DNA of 64,000 bases from JBNJDJ01 sp051744845 (GTDB taxonomy: Bacteria; Bacillota; Clostridia; Peptostreptococcales; Acidaminobacteraceae), in NCBI GenBank assembly GCA_051744845.1, contig JBNJDJ010000001.1, forward strand, positions 111,096 to 175,095. Direction: 5' to 3'. How positions within the stretch are numbered: the stretch's first letter is position 1; every line of letters begins with the position of its first letter. The notes beneath the pieces are model-generated. The model was given only the letters and a program-made list of their open reading frames with translations. It was not told where the DNA came from and did not search any database. Shown piece by piece: positions 45,147-54,807 of this stretch. Made by a program: the position numbers and the translations under genes.

Positions 45147-46940
45147 TTGAAAAAACGAAATGAAATTAATCAAAAATATAAATGGGATTTATCTAGTTTA
45201 TATAAATCAGAAGATAATTTTAATAATGATTTTGATAAGGTGTTTGAAAAAGTAGAAGAACTTAAAAATTATAAAGGCAAAATAACTCAAACTTCTGATA
45301 ATTTATTAAAAACAATTGAACTTTCTTTAAGTATAAAAAGAATAGTTAATAATTTATATGCATATTCTAAAATGAAATCAGATGAAAATACAAAAAATAG
45401 TAAATATCAAAAGATGTTTGCAAAAATACAAAGTTTAAATGTTAATGTTAATGAAGAATTATCTTTTATTGTTCCTGAGATTTTAAGAGAAGCAAAAGAT
45501 AAGATTAAATTGTTTATTAATAATGATGAAAATTTGAAATTATATAAAAAGTATTTAGAAGATATTTTAAGACAAAAAGATCACTTTTTATCTGAAGATA
45601 AAGAAAAGATAATGGCACAAGCAGGTGATATAATGTCTGGACCTTCTAATACATTTAATATGCTAAATAATGCAGATTTTACATTTCCTAAGATTAAAGA
45701 TGAAAATAATGAGGATTTACAATTAACACATGGTAATTTTATTAAAACTTTAAAAAAGCCTAGTAGAGATGTGCGTAAAAGTGCTTTTAAAGCTTATTAT
45801 TCAGTATATGAAAAACATCAAAATGGATTAGCTTCAAATTTGGCAACACAAATAAAAACAGATTGTTTTAATGCTAAAGTAAGAGATTATAAAGACTCAT
45901 TAACAGAAGCTTTAGATCAAAATAACATACCAACAAAAGTTTATAATAGTTTAATTAAGGCAGTTCATGATAATATAGATGCTATGCATAAATATATGCG
46001 ATTAAAAAAAGAATTTTTAAACTTAGATGAATTACATTTATATGATATTTATGCACCATTAGTAAAGGACGTAGAATTTGAATTTCCATTTGACAATAGT
46101 AAGGATATATTATTAGATGCTTTTGAAATTTTAGGAAAAGATTATACTGATACTGTAAAGAGTTCTTTTAATAATAGATGGATTGATGTATATGAAACTA
46201 AAGGAAAGAGAAGTGGAGCTTATTCATTTGGGACATATGATTCTAATCCATATATTTTATTAAATTATCAAGATAATTTAAATAGTTTATATACTTTAGC
46301 CCATGAAATGGGACATTCTATGCATAGTTATTTAACAAGAAATAATCAACCTTATGTATATGGAAATTATAGCATATTCTTAGCTGAAATTGCTTCTACA
46401 ACAAACGAAGCTTTACTTACAGATCATTTTTTAAATACATTAGATGATAAAAAGAAAAAATTATATATTTTAAATGATTATTTAGAAAAGTTTAGAGGAA
46501 CTTTATTTAGACAAACTATGTTTGCAGAATTTGAAAAGTTTATGCATAAAAGAGTTGAAAATTCAGAACCGTTAACTACAGATATTTTGAAAGAAAAATA
46601 TAAAGAATTAAATCAATTGTATTATGGTGATGATGTATATATTGATGAAGAAATAGCTTTGGAATGGGCGAGAATACCTCATTTTTATTATAATTATTAT
46701 GTATATCAATATGCTACTGGTTTTGCAGCTGCCATAAATATAACTGATAGAATAAAGAATAAAGAAGAAAATATTGTGAAGAAATATATTGAATTTTTAT
46801 CAAGTGGTAGTGAAAAGTATCCAATTGATTTGTTAAAAGATTTAGGATTAGATATGACATCAGTTGATGTAGTTACAAAAGCTTTAAAAAGATTTAAATA
46901 TTTAGTCGATGAAATGGAAAAATTAATAGAAAAGTATTAA
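45147..46940 (+). CDS. pepF: Oligoendopeptidase F (M3B metallopeptidase)
   Basis: Cytoplasmic zinc peptidase degrading oligopeptides. The catalytic helix is LAHEMGHSMHSYL (HExxH), with the third ligand Glu in the following IFLAEIASTTNEALL. The helical N-terminal domain begins KYKWDLSSLYKSE, typical of PepF. The length of 597 residues is normal. The start is TTG 45147 after AAGGAGG. It forms a single-gene unit between terminators. Confidence 0.97.
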   Translation: MKKRNEINQKYKWDLSSLYKSEDNFNNDFDKVFEKVEELKNYKGKITQTSDNLLKTIELSLSIKRIVNNLYAYSKMKSDENTKNSKYQKMFAKIQSLNVNVNEELSFIVPEILREAKDKIKLFINNDENLKLYKKYLEDILRQKDHFLSEDKEKIMAQAGDIMSGPSNTFNMLNNADFTFPKIKDENNEDLQLTHGNFIKTLKKPSRDVRKSAFKAYYSVYEKHQNGLASNLATQIKTDCFNAKVRDYKDSLTEALDQNNIPTKVYNSLIKAVHDNIDAMHKYMRLKKEFLNLDELHLYDIYAPLVKDVEFEFPFDNSKDILLDAFEILGKDYTDTVKSSFNNRWIDVYETKGKRSGAYSFGTYDSNPYILLNYQDNLNSLYTLAHEMGHSMHSYLTRNNQPYVYGNYSIFLAEIASTTNEALLTDHFLNTLDDKKKKLYILNDYLEKFRGTLFRQTMFAEFEKFMHKRVENSEPLTTDILKEKYKELNQLYYGDDVYIDEEIALEWARIPHFYYNYYVYQYATGFAAAINITDRIKNKEENIVKKYIEFLSSGSEKYPIDLLKDLGLDMTSVDVVTKALKRFKYLVDEMEKLIEKY

Positions 46941-46945
46941 AAAAT

Positions 46946-46983
46946 ATCAAAGTGTCTATATAAAATAGATACTTTGATTTTTA
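46946..46983. terminator. Bidirectional terminator between pepF and the GGDEF gene
   Basis: ATCAAAGTGTCTAT pairs with ATAGATACTTTGAT (one G-U pair) across a short loop, with T-tracts on both strands. Confidence 0.88.
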
Positions 46984-48105
46984 ATTATTTAATTTAGCAT
47001 TTCCTACATATGAAATACAGTTTTTTCCTTTTTCTTTTGATTTGTATAAACCTTGGTCTGCGATATTTAGTAAACTTTTTATAGTCTTACCATCTTCAGG
47101 ATATGTTGAAATACCCATAGAAACGGTAAATTTAGGGTTTGAATTTCTATTAATATTTTTTTGATATCTTTTGCCTATATCTAATGTTTGTTCAATTGTG
47201 GCATTTTTTAATATAATTATAAACTCATCTCCACCATATCTACCGATAAAATCAATAGATCTTTTAGTTTTTAATATAGTATTAGATAATGTTTTAAGTG
47301 ATTTATCGCCAATATTATGACCATAAGTATCGTTTATACTTTTAAAATCATCAATATCGAAAAATATAATCGAAAACTTATTAATCTGTTTATCTTGAAT
47401 AAAATCTGTTATTTTTCTTAAAATACCGTCTTTATTAAGGGTTTTGGTTAAATTATCTGTAGTTGCTTTTTTAACATTTTTTTTATGCAATTTTTGATAT
47501 GTCATAGTTCTCTTTTTGGCTTCTAATTTAACTTTTCTATCAAAAGATTTTTTTAATTTTTCGTATTCAGAATTTTTTTCTTCTAAATTATTTTTATAAA
47601 TAGTTAAAATTTTTATAATAAAAAATGAAAAAATAAATAATTTAATTATTATATTTATTAATAAAACATCTCCATTTAAAGGATTAATAAAAAATAAAAA
47701 GTTTGTTGAGTAATAAAAAATTAAAAATAAAAATATATTTTTGTTTTCTTTTCTGTATAAAAATATAGTTAAGACAAATAGTAAAGAAGAAAATATTGAA
47801 AATTGTATTCTTGTAAAATTTATTAATGAGAAACTTTTAATAAAAAAAGATAAAACTAAAAAAAATAACATATTTATTTTTGAGTATTTTATAAAACGAT
47901 TAAAAATTAAAATTAATAAGAAAATCGAATCATAAAATAAAAGTTCTTTAATTGTCATTATTTGTGCATTTGGAAATTTAAAAATAAGAAATATAATAAT
48001 AATTAAATAAAATAAATAAGTTTCTAGAAACTTTTTTATGTTACTAATATTTATAATTTGAGATAATAATAATCCAGCACTTATTGGTATTAATAATAAA
48101 CTCAT
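46981..48105 (-). CDS. Membrane diguanylate cyclase (GGDEF)
   Basis: Residues about 1-165 form six or seven hydrophobic helices (an uncharacterised membrane sensor). A coiled coil (about 170-210) and a GGDEF domain (about 215-370) follow. The active site is intact (GRYGGDEF), with FFDIDDFKSINDTYGHNIGD for metal and substrate. An R-x-x-D inhibitory site is present (RSIDFIGRYGG). This is therefore a probable active, product-inhibited cyclase, in contrast to the GGDEF-EAL protein at 22990. Monocistronic, divergent from tkt. Confidence 0.94.
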   Translation of the reverse strand: MSLLLIPISAGLLLSQIINISNIKKFLETYLFYLIIIIFLIFKFPNAQIMTIKELLFYDSIFLLILIFNRFIKYSKINMLFFLVLSFFIKSFSLINFTRIQFSIFSSLLFVLTIFLYRKENKNIFLFLIFYYSTNFLFFINPLNGDVLLINIIIKLFIFSFFIIKILTIYKNNLEEKNSEYEKLKKSFDRKVKLEAKKRTMTYQKLHKKNVKKATTDNLTKTLNKDGILRKITDFIQDKQINKFSIIFFDIDDFKSINDTYGHNIGDKSLKTLSNTILKTKRSIDFIGRYGGDEFIIILKNATIEQTLDIGKRYQKNINRNSNPKFTVSMGISTYPEDGKTIKSLLNIADQGLYKSKEKGKNCISYVGNAKLNN

Positions 48106-48272
48106 AATTACTCCTTTTAACTAATTATAAATTAAAAATAATAAAAATTCAATAAATTATATTTTTTAATTAATACTTTAAGTAAATAGGTTTATTTCAA
48201 TACTTGATTTATTTTCGAATTTCATATAATATTGAATTGGTTGAAGGAAATAACTTTAGGAGGATAATTATA

Positions 48273-50243
48273 ATGGAAAAAATTGATTTAAAAAACGTAA
48301 ATACTATTCGGTGCCTATCGGCAGAGGCTATACAAAATGCAAATTCTGGACATCCAGGGTTACCTTTAGGAGCAGCTGAGTTTTCTTATACTTTATTTGA
48401 TAAGATAATGAAGCATAATCCAAATAACTCAAATTGGGATAATAGAGACAGATTTGTTTTATCTGCTGGACATGGCTCTGCACTTTTATATACTTTACTT
48501 CATTTGTATGGATATGATTTAAGTTTAGAAGAGTTAAAAGAATTTCGACAAATGGGAAGTTTAACACCTGGACATCCTGAATATGGACATACTGACGGTG
48601 TTGAAGTTACAACAGGTCCATTAGGCCAAGGTATTGCTAATGGTGTAGGTATGGCTATTGCTGAAACTAAATTAGCTGATAGATTTAATAAAAGTGATTT
48701 AAATATTGTTGATCATTATACTTATGTATTAGCTGGTGATGGTTGCATGATGGAAGGTGTTAGTTCAGAAGCATCATCTTTAGCTGGGACGTTAGGTTTA
48801 GATAAGCTTATTATATTATATGATTCAAATAATATTTCAATTGAAGGATCTACTGATTTAGCTTTTACTGAAGATGTTTACAAAAGATATGAAGCGTATG
48901 GATTTCAAGTTTTAGAAGTAAATGATGGAACAGATTTTAATGAAATACAAAAGGCTATAAATAAAGCAAAGAGTAATAAAGAAAAACCTTCATTTATTAA
49001 AATAAATACAACAATAGGAAATGGTTGTAAAGAAGTTGAAGGAAAAGCTAAAGCTCATGGTGCTCCATTAGGAGAAGAAAATGTTAAAAAAATGAGAGAA
49101 AAATTTGGTTTCTCTTCAAAAGCTTTTGAGATTGATACAGAAGTTGAAGAGTATTTTGAAACTAAAAAAGAAAAATTAGAAAAATATGAAAATGATTGGA
49201 AAGAAAAATTAGAACAATATAAAAATAAATACCCAAAAGATTATGAAGAATATAATAAATGGATGAATAATGATTTTTCTTTAAATTTTATTAAAGAATA
49301 CTATGAATATGAGAAAAAAGAAGCTTCAAGAAAAAGTTCAGGTATGATAATTAATGAAATTGCAAAAAATATAGATAATTTTATAGGAGGCTCAGCTGAT
49401 TTAGCACCTTCTAATAAAACTCATTTAGAAAATTTAGGAGAATATTCTAAGTCTAATAGAAAAGGAAGAAATTTTCATTTTGGTGTACGAGAGTTTGCAA
49501 TGGGAGCAATTACAAATGGAATGTGCTTACATGGAGGATTAAATGTTTTTAATGCTACTTTCTTTGTATTTAGTGATTATATGAAACCTTCTATGAGAAT
49601 GGCTTCTATTATGGATTTACCTGTAACTTATGTTTTAACACACGATAGTGTAGGTGTTGGTGAAGATGGACCTACTCATCAACCGATTGAACAGTTAGCT
49701 ATGTTAAGATCAATGCCAAATTTTAATGTTATACGTCCGGCAGATTCTAAAGAAACAATAGCAGCTTGGGAATTAGCTTTAAAAAGTAAAAAGACGCCTA
49801 CTGCATTAGTTTTAACAAGACAAAATTTAGAAGTTATTGAAGAATCATCTTCTAAAGCTTCAAAAGGTGGATATGTATTAAGAGATTTTGATTCGCCGGA
49901 TGTACTTTTAATGGCAAGTGGTTCTGAAGTTAATCTAATAAATGAAGCATCTAAATTATTAGAAAAAGATGGTATTAAAGCAAAAGTTGTTTCTATGCCA
50001 TCGTTTGAAATATTTGATAATCAAGAAAAAGTTTATAAAGAACAAGTAATTGATCAATCAGCTGATTATAGATTTGCTATTGAAGCAGGAAGTTCAATGC
50101 CGTGGTATAAATATATAGAAGGAAAAGGAGATGTATTAGGTATAGATAGATTTGGTATGTCTGCGCCAGGTGGAGAAATTTTTGAAAAAATTGGTTTTAC
50201 AGTTAAAGATGTTGTGAAAAAAATTAAAGAGAATATAAATTAA
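48273..50243 (+). CDS. tkt: Transketolase
   Basis: Thiamine diphosphate enzyme of the non-oxidative pentose phosphate pathway. The N-terminal domain has [14 protein letters not shown] and the ThDP motif [13 protein letters not shown]. The Pyr domain has [13 protein letters not shown] and [19 protein letters not shown] 48273 with AGGAGG nine bases upstream gives 656 residues, the normal length; an in-frame ATG at 48204 adds 23 non-homologous residues and has no ribosome site. No other pentose genes lie nearby. Confidence 0.97.
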   Translation: MEKIDLKNVNTIRCLSAEAIQNANSGHPGLPLGAAEFSYTLFDKIMKHNPNNSNWDNRDRFVLSAGHGSALLYTLLHLYGYDLSLEELKEFRQMGSLTPGHPEYGHTDGVEVTTGPLGQGIANGVGMAIAETKLADRFNKSDLNIVDHYTYVLAGDGCMMEGVSSEASSLAGTLGLDKLIILYDSNNISIEGSTDLAFTEDVYKRYEAYGFQVLEVNDGTDFNEIQKAINKAKSNKEKPSFIKINTTIGNGCKEVEGKAKAHGAPLGEENVKKMREKFGFSSKAFEIDTEVEEYFETKKEKLEKYENDWKEKLEQYKNKYPKDYEEYNKWMNNDFSLNFIKEYYEYEKKEASRKSSGMIINEIAKNIDNFIGGSADLAPSNKTHLENLGEYSKSNRKGRNFHFGVREFAMGAITNGMCLHGGLNVFNATFFVFSDYMKPSMRMASIMDLPVTYVLTHDSVGVGEDGPTHQPIEQLAMLRSMPNFNVIRPADSKETIAAWELALKSKKTPTALVLTRQNLEVIEESSSKASKGGYVLRDFDSPDVLLMASGSEVNLINEASKLLEKDGIKAKVVSMPSFEIFDNQEKVYKEQVIDQSADYRFAIEAGSSMPWYKYIEGKGDVLGIDRFGMSAPGGEIFEKIGFTVKDVVKKIKENIN

Positions 50244-50253
50244 TTTTAATTTT

Positions 50254-50287
50254 AGAGTCTATTAGTAGTATAATAGGCTCTTTTTTA
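50254..50287 (+). terminator. Intrinsic terminator after tkt
   Basis: AGAGTCTATTA pairs with TAATAGGCTCT (one G-U pair), followed by six or more T. Confidence 0.88.
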
Positions 50288-50365
50288 TATAATTTTTCAA
50301 TATGAATAAAAAATATAATTTTGGGTATATTAAATATAAGTAAATATAAGAAATGGAGGGATATT

Positions 50366-51691
50366 TTGAAAAAAATTTATGTTATTGACACAAGTGTAAT
50401 GATGCATGATCCTTTATTTTATGAAAAATTTGAAGATAATAATATTGTTATACCAATTCAAGCATTAGAAGAGTTAAGAAAATTGAAAAATGCATCTGGA
50501 TTAAAAGGCTTTCAAGCAAGAGAGGCAGCTAGAAAAATCAAGGATTTATTTAATTCTGAAGATATTAATGTTACTAAAGGAGTAGAGTTAAAAGACGGTG
50601 GGAGTTTAAGAATAGAAATAAATCATATGGATTTAGAGTTATTACCAAATGCTTTAGATAAAAATGTTACTGATTATAAAATAATATCAATAGCAAAATC
50701 TTTAGAAAATTCTAGTGACAATCCTGTGATTATGGTATCTAAAGATATAGATATTTGGATTGTATGTAAGGCAATAGGTTTAACTGTAGAAGATTATATG
50801 AACGATAGAGTAGAGTCAGACCATTTATTTGATGGTTTAGTTACTAAAGAAGTTAATTCTGAAAAAATTGATAAATTTTATGAACAAAAATTTTTAAAAA
50901 AAGATAAAGATAAAGATGAAGATATAGAATTGTTTCCAAATATAGGAATACTATTAAAATCTTTTGATAAGTCAGCTTTAGCTACTTATAAAAATCAAAA
51001 GTTAAAAAAATTAAAAGAAAATGAAATACCTTATTTGAAAGGTAGAAATGTAGAACAAAAGATAGCTATTGATATGCTTTTAGATTCTGATATAGATTTA
51101 GTGACTATAACAGGTGGTGCAGGTTCTGGTAAGACATATATAACAATTGCAGTAGCATTTTATCAATTATTGAAACAAGATAAATTTAATAAACTTATAT
51201 TAATTAAACCTACTCAAGAAACAGATTTAGGGTATTTGCCTGGAAGTGAAAAAGAAAAATTAAATCCATATATGGCATCATATTATGATACTTTTTCAAA
51301 AATATTACCGCCTTATTTTAATAACTCTTCAGAAAGTAATAACGTAAAATCTTTTATTGATGAATTAATTGAACAAGGTAAATTGGAAATGAAAAATTTC
51401 TCATATTTAAGAGGGAGATCTTTAGATGATTCGTTAATTATAGTTGATGAATGTCAACAAATTACTCCTCATTTTGCTAAGTTAATATTAACTAGAGCTG
51501 GTATAAATACAAAAATAGTTTTACTTGGTGATGTATCTGATAACCAGATAGATGTTAAGTATGTAGATTCAAAATCAAATGGATTAGCTTATATAGTTGA
51601 AAAATTTAAAAAATCAAAGTTAGCTGGACATATGACTTTAAAATCTGTAGAAAGAAGCTCTTTGGCTAATGAAGCTGAAAAAATATTATAA
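50366..51691 (+). CDS. PIN-PhoH fusion protein (YlaK/PhoH2-like ATPase)
   Basis: Two domains. PIN (about residues 1-130) starts MKKIYVIDTSVMMHD and carries the acidic residues of a PIN nuclease (D near 7, LEELRK, SKDIDIW). PhoH ATPase (about 210-441) has Walker A TGGAGSGKTY, LIKPTQETDLGYLPG, and Walker B LIIVDECQQ. Related PhoH2 proteins are RNA helicase/RNases. TTG 50366 after GGAGGG is preferred over ATG 50321, which lacks a site and adds 15 residues. The RNA target is unknown. Confidence 0.93.
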   Translation: MKKIYVIDTSVMMHDPLFYEKFEDNNIVIPIQALEELRKLKNASGLKGFQAREAARKIKDLFNSEDINVTKGVELKDGGSLRIEINHMDLELLPNALDKNVTDYKIISIAKSLENSSDNPVIMVSKDIDIWIVCKAIGLTVEDYMNDRVESDHLFDGLVTKEVNSEKIDKFYEQKFLKKDKDKDEDIELFPNIGILLKSFDKSALATYKNQKLKKLKENEIPYLKGRNVEQKIAIDMLLDSDIDLVTITGGAGSGKTYITIAVAFYQLLKQDKFNKLILIKPTQETDLGYLPGSEKEKLNPYMASYYDTFSKILPPYFNNSSESNNVKSFIDELIEQGKLEMKNFSYLRGRSLDDSLIIVDECQQITPHFAKLILTRAGINTKIVLLGDVSDNQIDVKYVDSKSNGLAYIVEKFKKSKLAGHMTLKSVERSSLANEAEKIL

Positions 51692-51695
51692 ATAA

Positions 51696-51724
51696 TTGAA
51701 AACTTAAGTCTAGTATAATATAAT
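51696..51724 (+). promoter_or_regulatory. glyA promoter
   Basis: TTGAAA (51696-51701) and TATAAT (51719-51724) have 17-base spacing, and glyA begins at 51758. Confidence 0.75.
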
Positions 51725-51757
51725 TAAAATAAATATTAATTAATTAGGAGGGGGAAA

Positions 51758-52981
51758 ATGAATAAAGATTTAAAAAATGTAGATAAAGAGATATATGACA
51801 TTATTAATGAGGAAGCTGTTAGACAAAATGAGGGAATAGAATTAATTGCATCTGAGAATATTGTTAGTAAAGGTGTTTTAAAAGCAGCTGGAAGTGTGTT
51901 AACTAATAAATATGCTGAAGGATACCCAAATAAAAGATATTATGGTGGGTGTGAAGTAGTAGATAAAGCTGAACAGTTGGCTATTGATAGATTAAAAGAA
52001 TTATTTGATGCAGATCATGCAAATGTTCAACCACATTCAGGTTCTAATGCAAATATGGGAGTATATTTATCTGTTTTAGAGCCAGGAGATAAAATTCTTG
52101 GTATGAAATTAGACCATGGAGGACATTTAACTCATGGGCATCCAGTTAATTTTTCAGGTATATTATTTAATTTTGAAAGTTATGGTGTAGATAAAGAGAC
52201 TGGCAGAATTGATTATGATGAATTAGAAAAAAAAGCTTTAGAGTTTAAGCCTAAGATGATTGTAGCTGGAGCTAGTGCTTATTCTAGAATCATTGATTTT
52301 GAAAAATTTAGAGAGATAGCTGATAAAATAGATGCTTATTTAATGGTTGATATGGCTCATATTGCAGGTTTAGTTGCAGCTGGATTACATCCTAATCCAT
52401 GCGAATATGCCCATTTTGTTACTACAACTACTCATAAGACATTAAGAGGGCCAAGAGGTGGAGCAATATTATGTAAAAAAGAATTTGCTAAAAAAGTTGA
52501 TAAGTCTATATTTCCAGGGATTCAAGGTGGGCCTCTAGAACATATAATTGCTGCTAAGGCAGTAAGTTTTAAAGAGGCTTTAGAACCTGAATTTGTTGAA
52601 TATCAAAAACAAGTTATTAAAAATTCTAAAAAATTAGGTGAAGAATTAGTTAAAAGAGGATATGAAATAATTTCTGGTGGAACTGATAATCATCTTTTAT
52701 TAGTTGATTTAAGAAATAAAAATGTAACTGGTAAGGAAGCTGAAAATTTATTAGGAGAAGTAGATATAACTGTTAATAAAAATACTATACCTTTTGATCC
52801 TGAAAGTCCTTTTGTAACAAGTGGTATACGAGTTGGTACACCTGCTGTTACAACTAGAGGTATGAAAGAAGATGAGATGGTGTTTTTAGCTCAATTAATA
52901 TCTGATACTATTGAAGGAAAAAAAGATAAAAAAGAAATTCTTAATGAAGTAAAAGAACTTTGTTCTAAATTTCCTTTATAA
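51758..52981 (+). CDS. glyA: Serine hydroxymethyltransferase
   Basis: PLP enzyme converting serine and tetrahydrofolate into glycine and methylene-[40 protein letters not shown] and the PLP lysine in [14 protein letters not shown] are all present. The length of 407 residues is typical. AGGAGGGGG precedes ATG 51758. It forms a single-gene unit with its own promoter and terminator. Confidence 0.98.
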   Translation: MNKDLKNVDKEIYDIINEEAVRQNEGIELIASENIVSKGVLKAAGSVLTNKYAEGYPNKRYYGGCEVVDKAEQLAIDRLKELFDADHANVQPHSGSNANMGVYLSVLEPGDKILGMKLDHGGHLTHGHPVNFSGILFNFESYGVDKETGRIDYDELEKKALEFKPKMIVAGASAYSRIIDFEKFREIADKIDAYLMVDMAHIAGLVAAGLHPNPCEYAHFVTTTTHKTLRGPRGGAILCKKEFAKKVDKSIFPGIQGGPLEHIIAAKAVSFKEALEPEFVEYQKQVIKNSKKLGEELVKRGYEIISGGTDNHLLLVDLRNKNVTGKEAENLLGEVDITVNKNTIPFDPESPFVTSGIRVGTPAVTTRGMKEDEMVFLAQLISDTIEGKKDKKEILNEVKELCSKFPL

Positions 52982-53002
52982 AAATATATAATAAAATTAT
53001 TA

Positions 53003-53047
53003 AAAGGATTCTACATAATAAGTATTTATTATAGTAGGATCTTTTTA
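53003..53047 (+). terminator. Intrinsic terminator after glyA
   Basis: AAAGGATTCTACATAATAA pairs with TTATTATAGTAGGATCTTT, a long stem with one wobble and small irregularities, followed by T-residues. Confidence 0.85.
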
Positions 53048-53067
53048 TTTAGAAAACATTAAATTTA

Positions 53068-53096
53068 TTGTGAATATAATAAAAAAGTGTTAAAAT
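53068..53096 (+). promoter_or_regulatory. Promoter of the LUD-domain gene
   Basis: TTGTGA (53068-53073) and TAAAAT (53091-53096) are separated by 17 bases. Confidence 0.6.
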
Positions 53097-53137
53097 AAAT
53101 GTAAATAATAGTGTTTTAAGCAAAAGGGTGATAAAAT

Positions 53138-53779
53138 ATGGATGAATATTTAAATGAGGTTTTAGAACAAAGAATTAATCGTACTATTGAAGGATTAGAA
53201 AAAAACAATATGAAAGGTTACTTTGCTAAAGACAAAGAATCTTTAATTGAAGTAATAAAAGGAATTATAAATGAAAATGATATAGTATCCTTTGGTGGTT
53301 CAATGACTCTATTTGAAACAAATATTTTAGATTTTTTAAGACAAGGAAGTTATAGATTGCTAGATAGATATGAAGAAGGTTTAAGTGATGAAGATATAAA
53401 AGAACTTTATAGAAAAAGTTTTAGTGCTGATGCATACTTTACATCTACTAACGCAATAACTGAAGATGGAAAGTTATATAATGTTGATGGTCGTGGTAAT
53501 AGAGTTGCAGCTATGATTTATGGACCTGATAAAGTAATTGTAATAGCTGGTGTAAATAAAATTGTCAAAGATATTGACCAGGCAATTAAACGAAATAAAG
53601 TTATATCAGCGCCTGCTAATACTAAGAGATTATCAATTGATGCACCTTGTAGAAAAATTGGTAAATGTGTTGATTGTGATTCCGAATATAGAATATGTAA
53701 TAAATATACAGTTATTCGAAAAGAATTTGTAGATAACAGAATGCATGTTATATTATTAAATGAAAATTTAGGATATTAA
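53138..53779 (+). CDS. LUD-domain (DUF162, LutC-like) protein
   Basis: A 213-residue stand-alone LUD-family protein. DIVSFGGSMTLFETNILDFLR, DAYFTSTNAITEDGKL and VDGRGNRVAAMIYGPDKVIVIAG are characteristic. The C-terminus holds a cysteine-rich signature (APCRKIGKCVDCDSEYRICN) that could bind metal; it recurs in Clostridia members of the family. LutC works with LutA and LutB in lactate oxidation, but neither partner is present, so the role is uncertain. AAGGGTGAT precedes ATG 53138. Confidence 0.9.
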   Translation: MDEYLNEVLEQRINRTIEGLEKNNMKGYFAKDKESLIEVIKGIINENDIVSFGGSMTLFETNILDFLRQGSYRLLDRYEEGLSDEDIKELYRKSFSADAYFTSTNAITEDGKLYNVDGRGNRVAAMIYGPDKVIVIAGVNKIVKDIDQAIKRNKVISAPANTKRLSIDAPCRKIGKCVDCDSEYRICNKYTVIRKEFVDNRMHVILLNENLGY

Positions 53780-53782
53780 ATG

Positions 53783-53882
53783 AAAAAAAGCTTGATTTTA
53801 ATCAAGCTTTTGTATTTTGACTAAAGTATAATATTTAATTAAAGGTAACTTTGGGAGAGTCCTTTGCTTTAGTCTATGTTCG
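53783..53882 (-). ncRNA. Candidate small RNA with C-rich loop and its own promoter and terminator
   Basis: On the minus strand a promoter (53889-53917) should start transcription near 53882. The predicted RNA of about 100 nt folds as follows. Helix GACTAAAG/CTTTAGTC pairs 53874-53867 with 53826-53819. Inside it AAAGG/CCTTT pairs 53865-53861 with 53845-53841, presenting a 15-base loop ACTCTCCCAAAGTTA. A GCTTGATT/AATCAAGC hairpin followed by seven U ends the transcript at 53783. There is no open reading frame of note. The CUCUCCC loop resembles the C-rich motifs by which Gram-positive sRNAs pair with ribosome sites. It matches no family I recognise. Confidence 0.55.
53786..53816. terminator. 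Shared terminator of the LUD gene and the candidate sRNA
   Basis: AAGCTTGATT and AATCAAGCTT form the stem. The minus-strand side ends in seven U, a stronger tract than the plus-strand TTTTGTATTTT, which suggests the minus strand has its own transcript. Confidence 0.85.
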
Positions 53883-53888
53883 TTAATT

Positions 53889-53917
53889 ATTATACAAAAT
53901 TCCAGACAAAAATACAA
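53889..53917 (-). promoter_or_regulatory. Promoter of the candidate small RNA
   Basis: Read on the minus strand: TTGTAT (53917-53912), 17 bases, TATAAT (53894-53889). Confidence 0.65.
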
Positions 53918-53982
53918 GAAAAAAATTATTTTCTTTATATAGTTGAAGTGTTATGTTATTTAATTAACAAAAGTGAGGGATT

Positions 53983-54786
53983 ATGGCAGATTTTTGGACT
54001 CATTATTATGTTGGAAAGCAAATTTTAGAAAATTATAATCGTTTAAATAATAAAAGTTTTATTTTAGGATGTCAAAATTCAGATTTATTTTTTTATTATA
54101 AATTTAAAATAAAAACTAAACCTCCAAATTTAGGTCAATTAATTCATAATAATCAAATAAAAAAAACCTTTGAAAAGTTATTTGAGTATTTAATTGAAAA
54201 TAAAAACTTACTTATAACAAAATCATATATTTACGGATTTATAACTCATTATATTTTAGATAAAAATATTCACCCTTATATAAATTCAAAATCAGACTTT
54301 AATCATAAAAGACTAGAGGCTGATATTGATACGTATATTGTAGATAAATTTTTAAATAAATCCATTTTTCAAATGAATTCAAAAGATATTTTATACTTTG
54401 ATAAAAACTATAATCAGATACATGAGTTTTATAAATTTATAAATGAAGAAATTTTTAATACTAAATATAATAAAAAAGTATTTAAAAAATCTATATCAAA
54501 TTTTAGATTTTTCCATAAAGTTTTTAATAATAAAACTAATTTTAAAAGAAAAATAATTATATATTTTTTTAAGTTATTTAAATTAGATTTAAAAAGTTAT
54601 TTTTATAGAAGAAAAAAATATATAGAATTACCTGAAGATATTTTAAAAATAGATAAAATTATTGAAGACAGTATTATTGAAATCAAATTTTACTTAGAAA
54701 AAGTTGATATGTATTTAGATAATAAGATTTCAAAGAAAATACTTTTAAAAAGCATAGATAAGGACTATAATGGAAATATGTTATAG
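53983..54786 (+). CDS. Zinc-dependent phospholipase C family protein
   Basis: A 267-residue member of the PLC/S1-like zinc enzyme family. Candidate ligands occur in MADFWTHYYVG (N-terminal H), FILGCQNSDLFFYY (D) and YGFITHYILDKNIHPYI (two H and D). There is no signal peptide, so it is cytoplasmic, unlike secreted alpha-toxin-type enzymes. The C-terminal third is Lys/Phe/Tyr-rich. The true substrate is unknown. AGTGAGGGA precedes ATG 53983. It is followed 21 bases later by a metallophosphoesterase, so both probably act on one pathway. Confidence 0.82.
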   Translation: MADFWTHYYVGKQILENYNRLNNKSFILGCQNSDLFFYYKFKIKTKPPNLGQLIHNNQIKKTFEKLFEYLIENKNLLITKSYIYGFITHYILDKNIHPYINSKSDFNHKRLEADIDTYIVDKFLNKSIFQMNSKDILYFDKNYNQIHEFYKFINEEIFNTKYNKKVFKKSISNFRFFHKVFNNKTNFKRKIIIYFFKLFKLDLKSYFYRRKKYIELPEDILKIDKIIEDSIIEIKFYLEKVDMYLDNKISKKILLKSIDKDYNGNML

Positions 54787-54807
54787 TAATGAAAGTGAGG
54801 TGTTTAT

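Noticed and set aside
48203..48235. tkt promoter TTGATT-TATAAT
   Set aside because: The spacing is only 15 bases, shorter than normal; too weak to list as a feature.
48204..48272. N-terminal extension of transketolase from ATG 48204
   Set aside because: No ribosome site precedes it, the extra residues are unlike the family, and AGGAGG stands at the right distance from ATG 48273.
50321..50365. N-terminal extension of the PIN-PhoH protein from ATG 50321
   Set aside because: The PIN domain starts exactly at TTG 50366, which has GGAGGG upstream; the extension has no ribosome site.
53819..53895. Plus-strand riboswitch with a pseudoknot (GTATAATA with TATTATAC) upstream of the phospholipase C-like gene
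   Set aside because: TATTATAC contains the -10 of a good minus-strand promoter, and the hairpin next to it has its best U-tract on the minus strand. No plus-strand promoter or downstream terminator was found, and no known riboswitch class fits.
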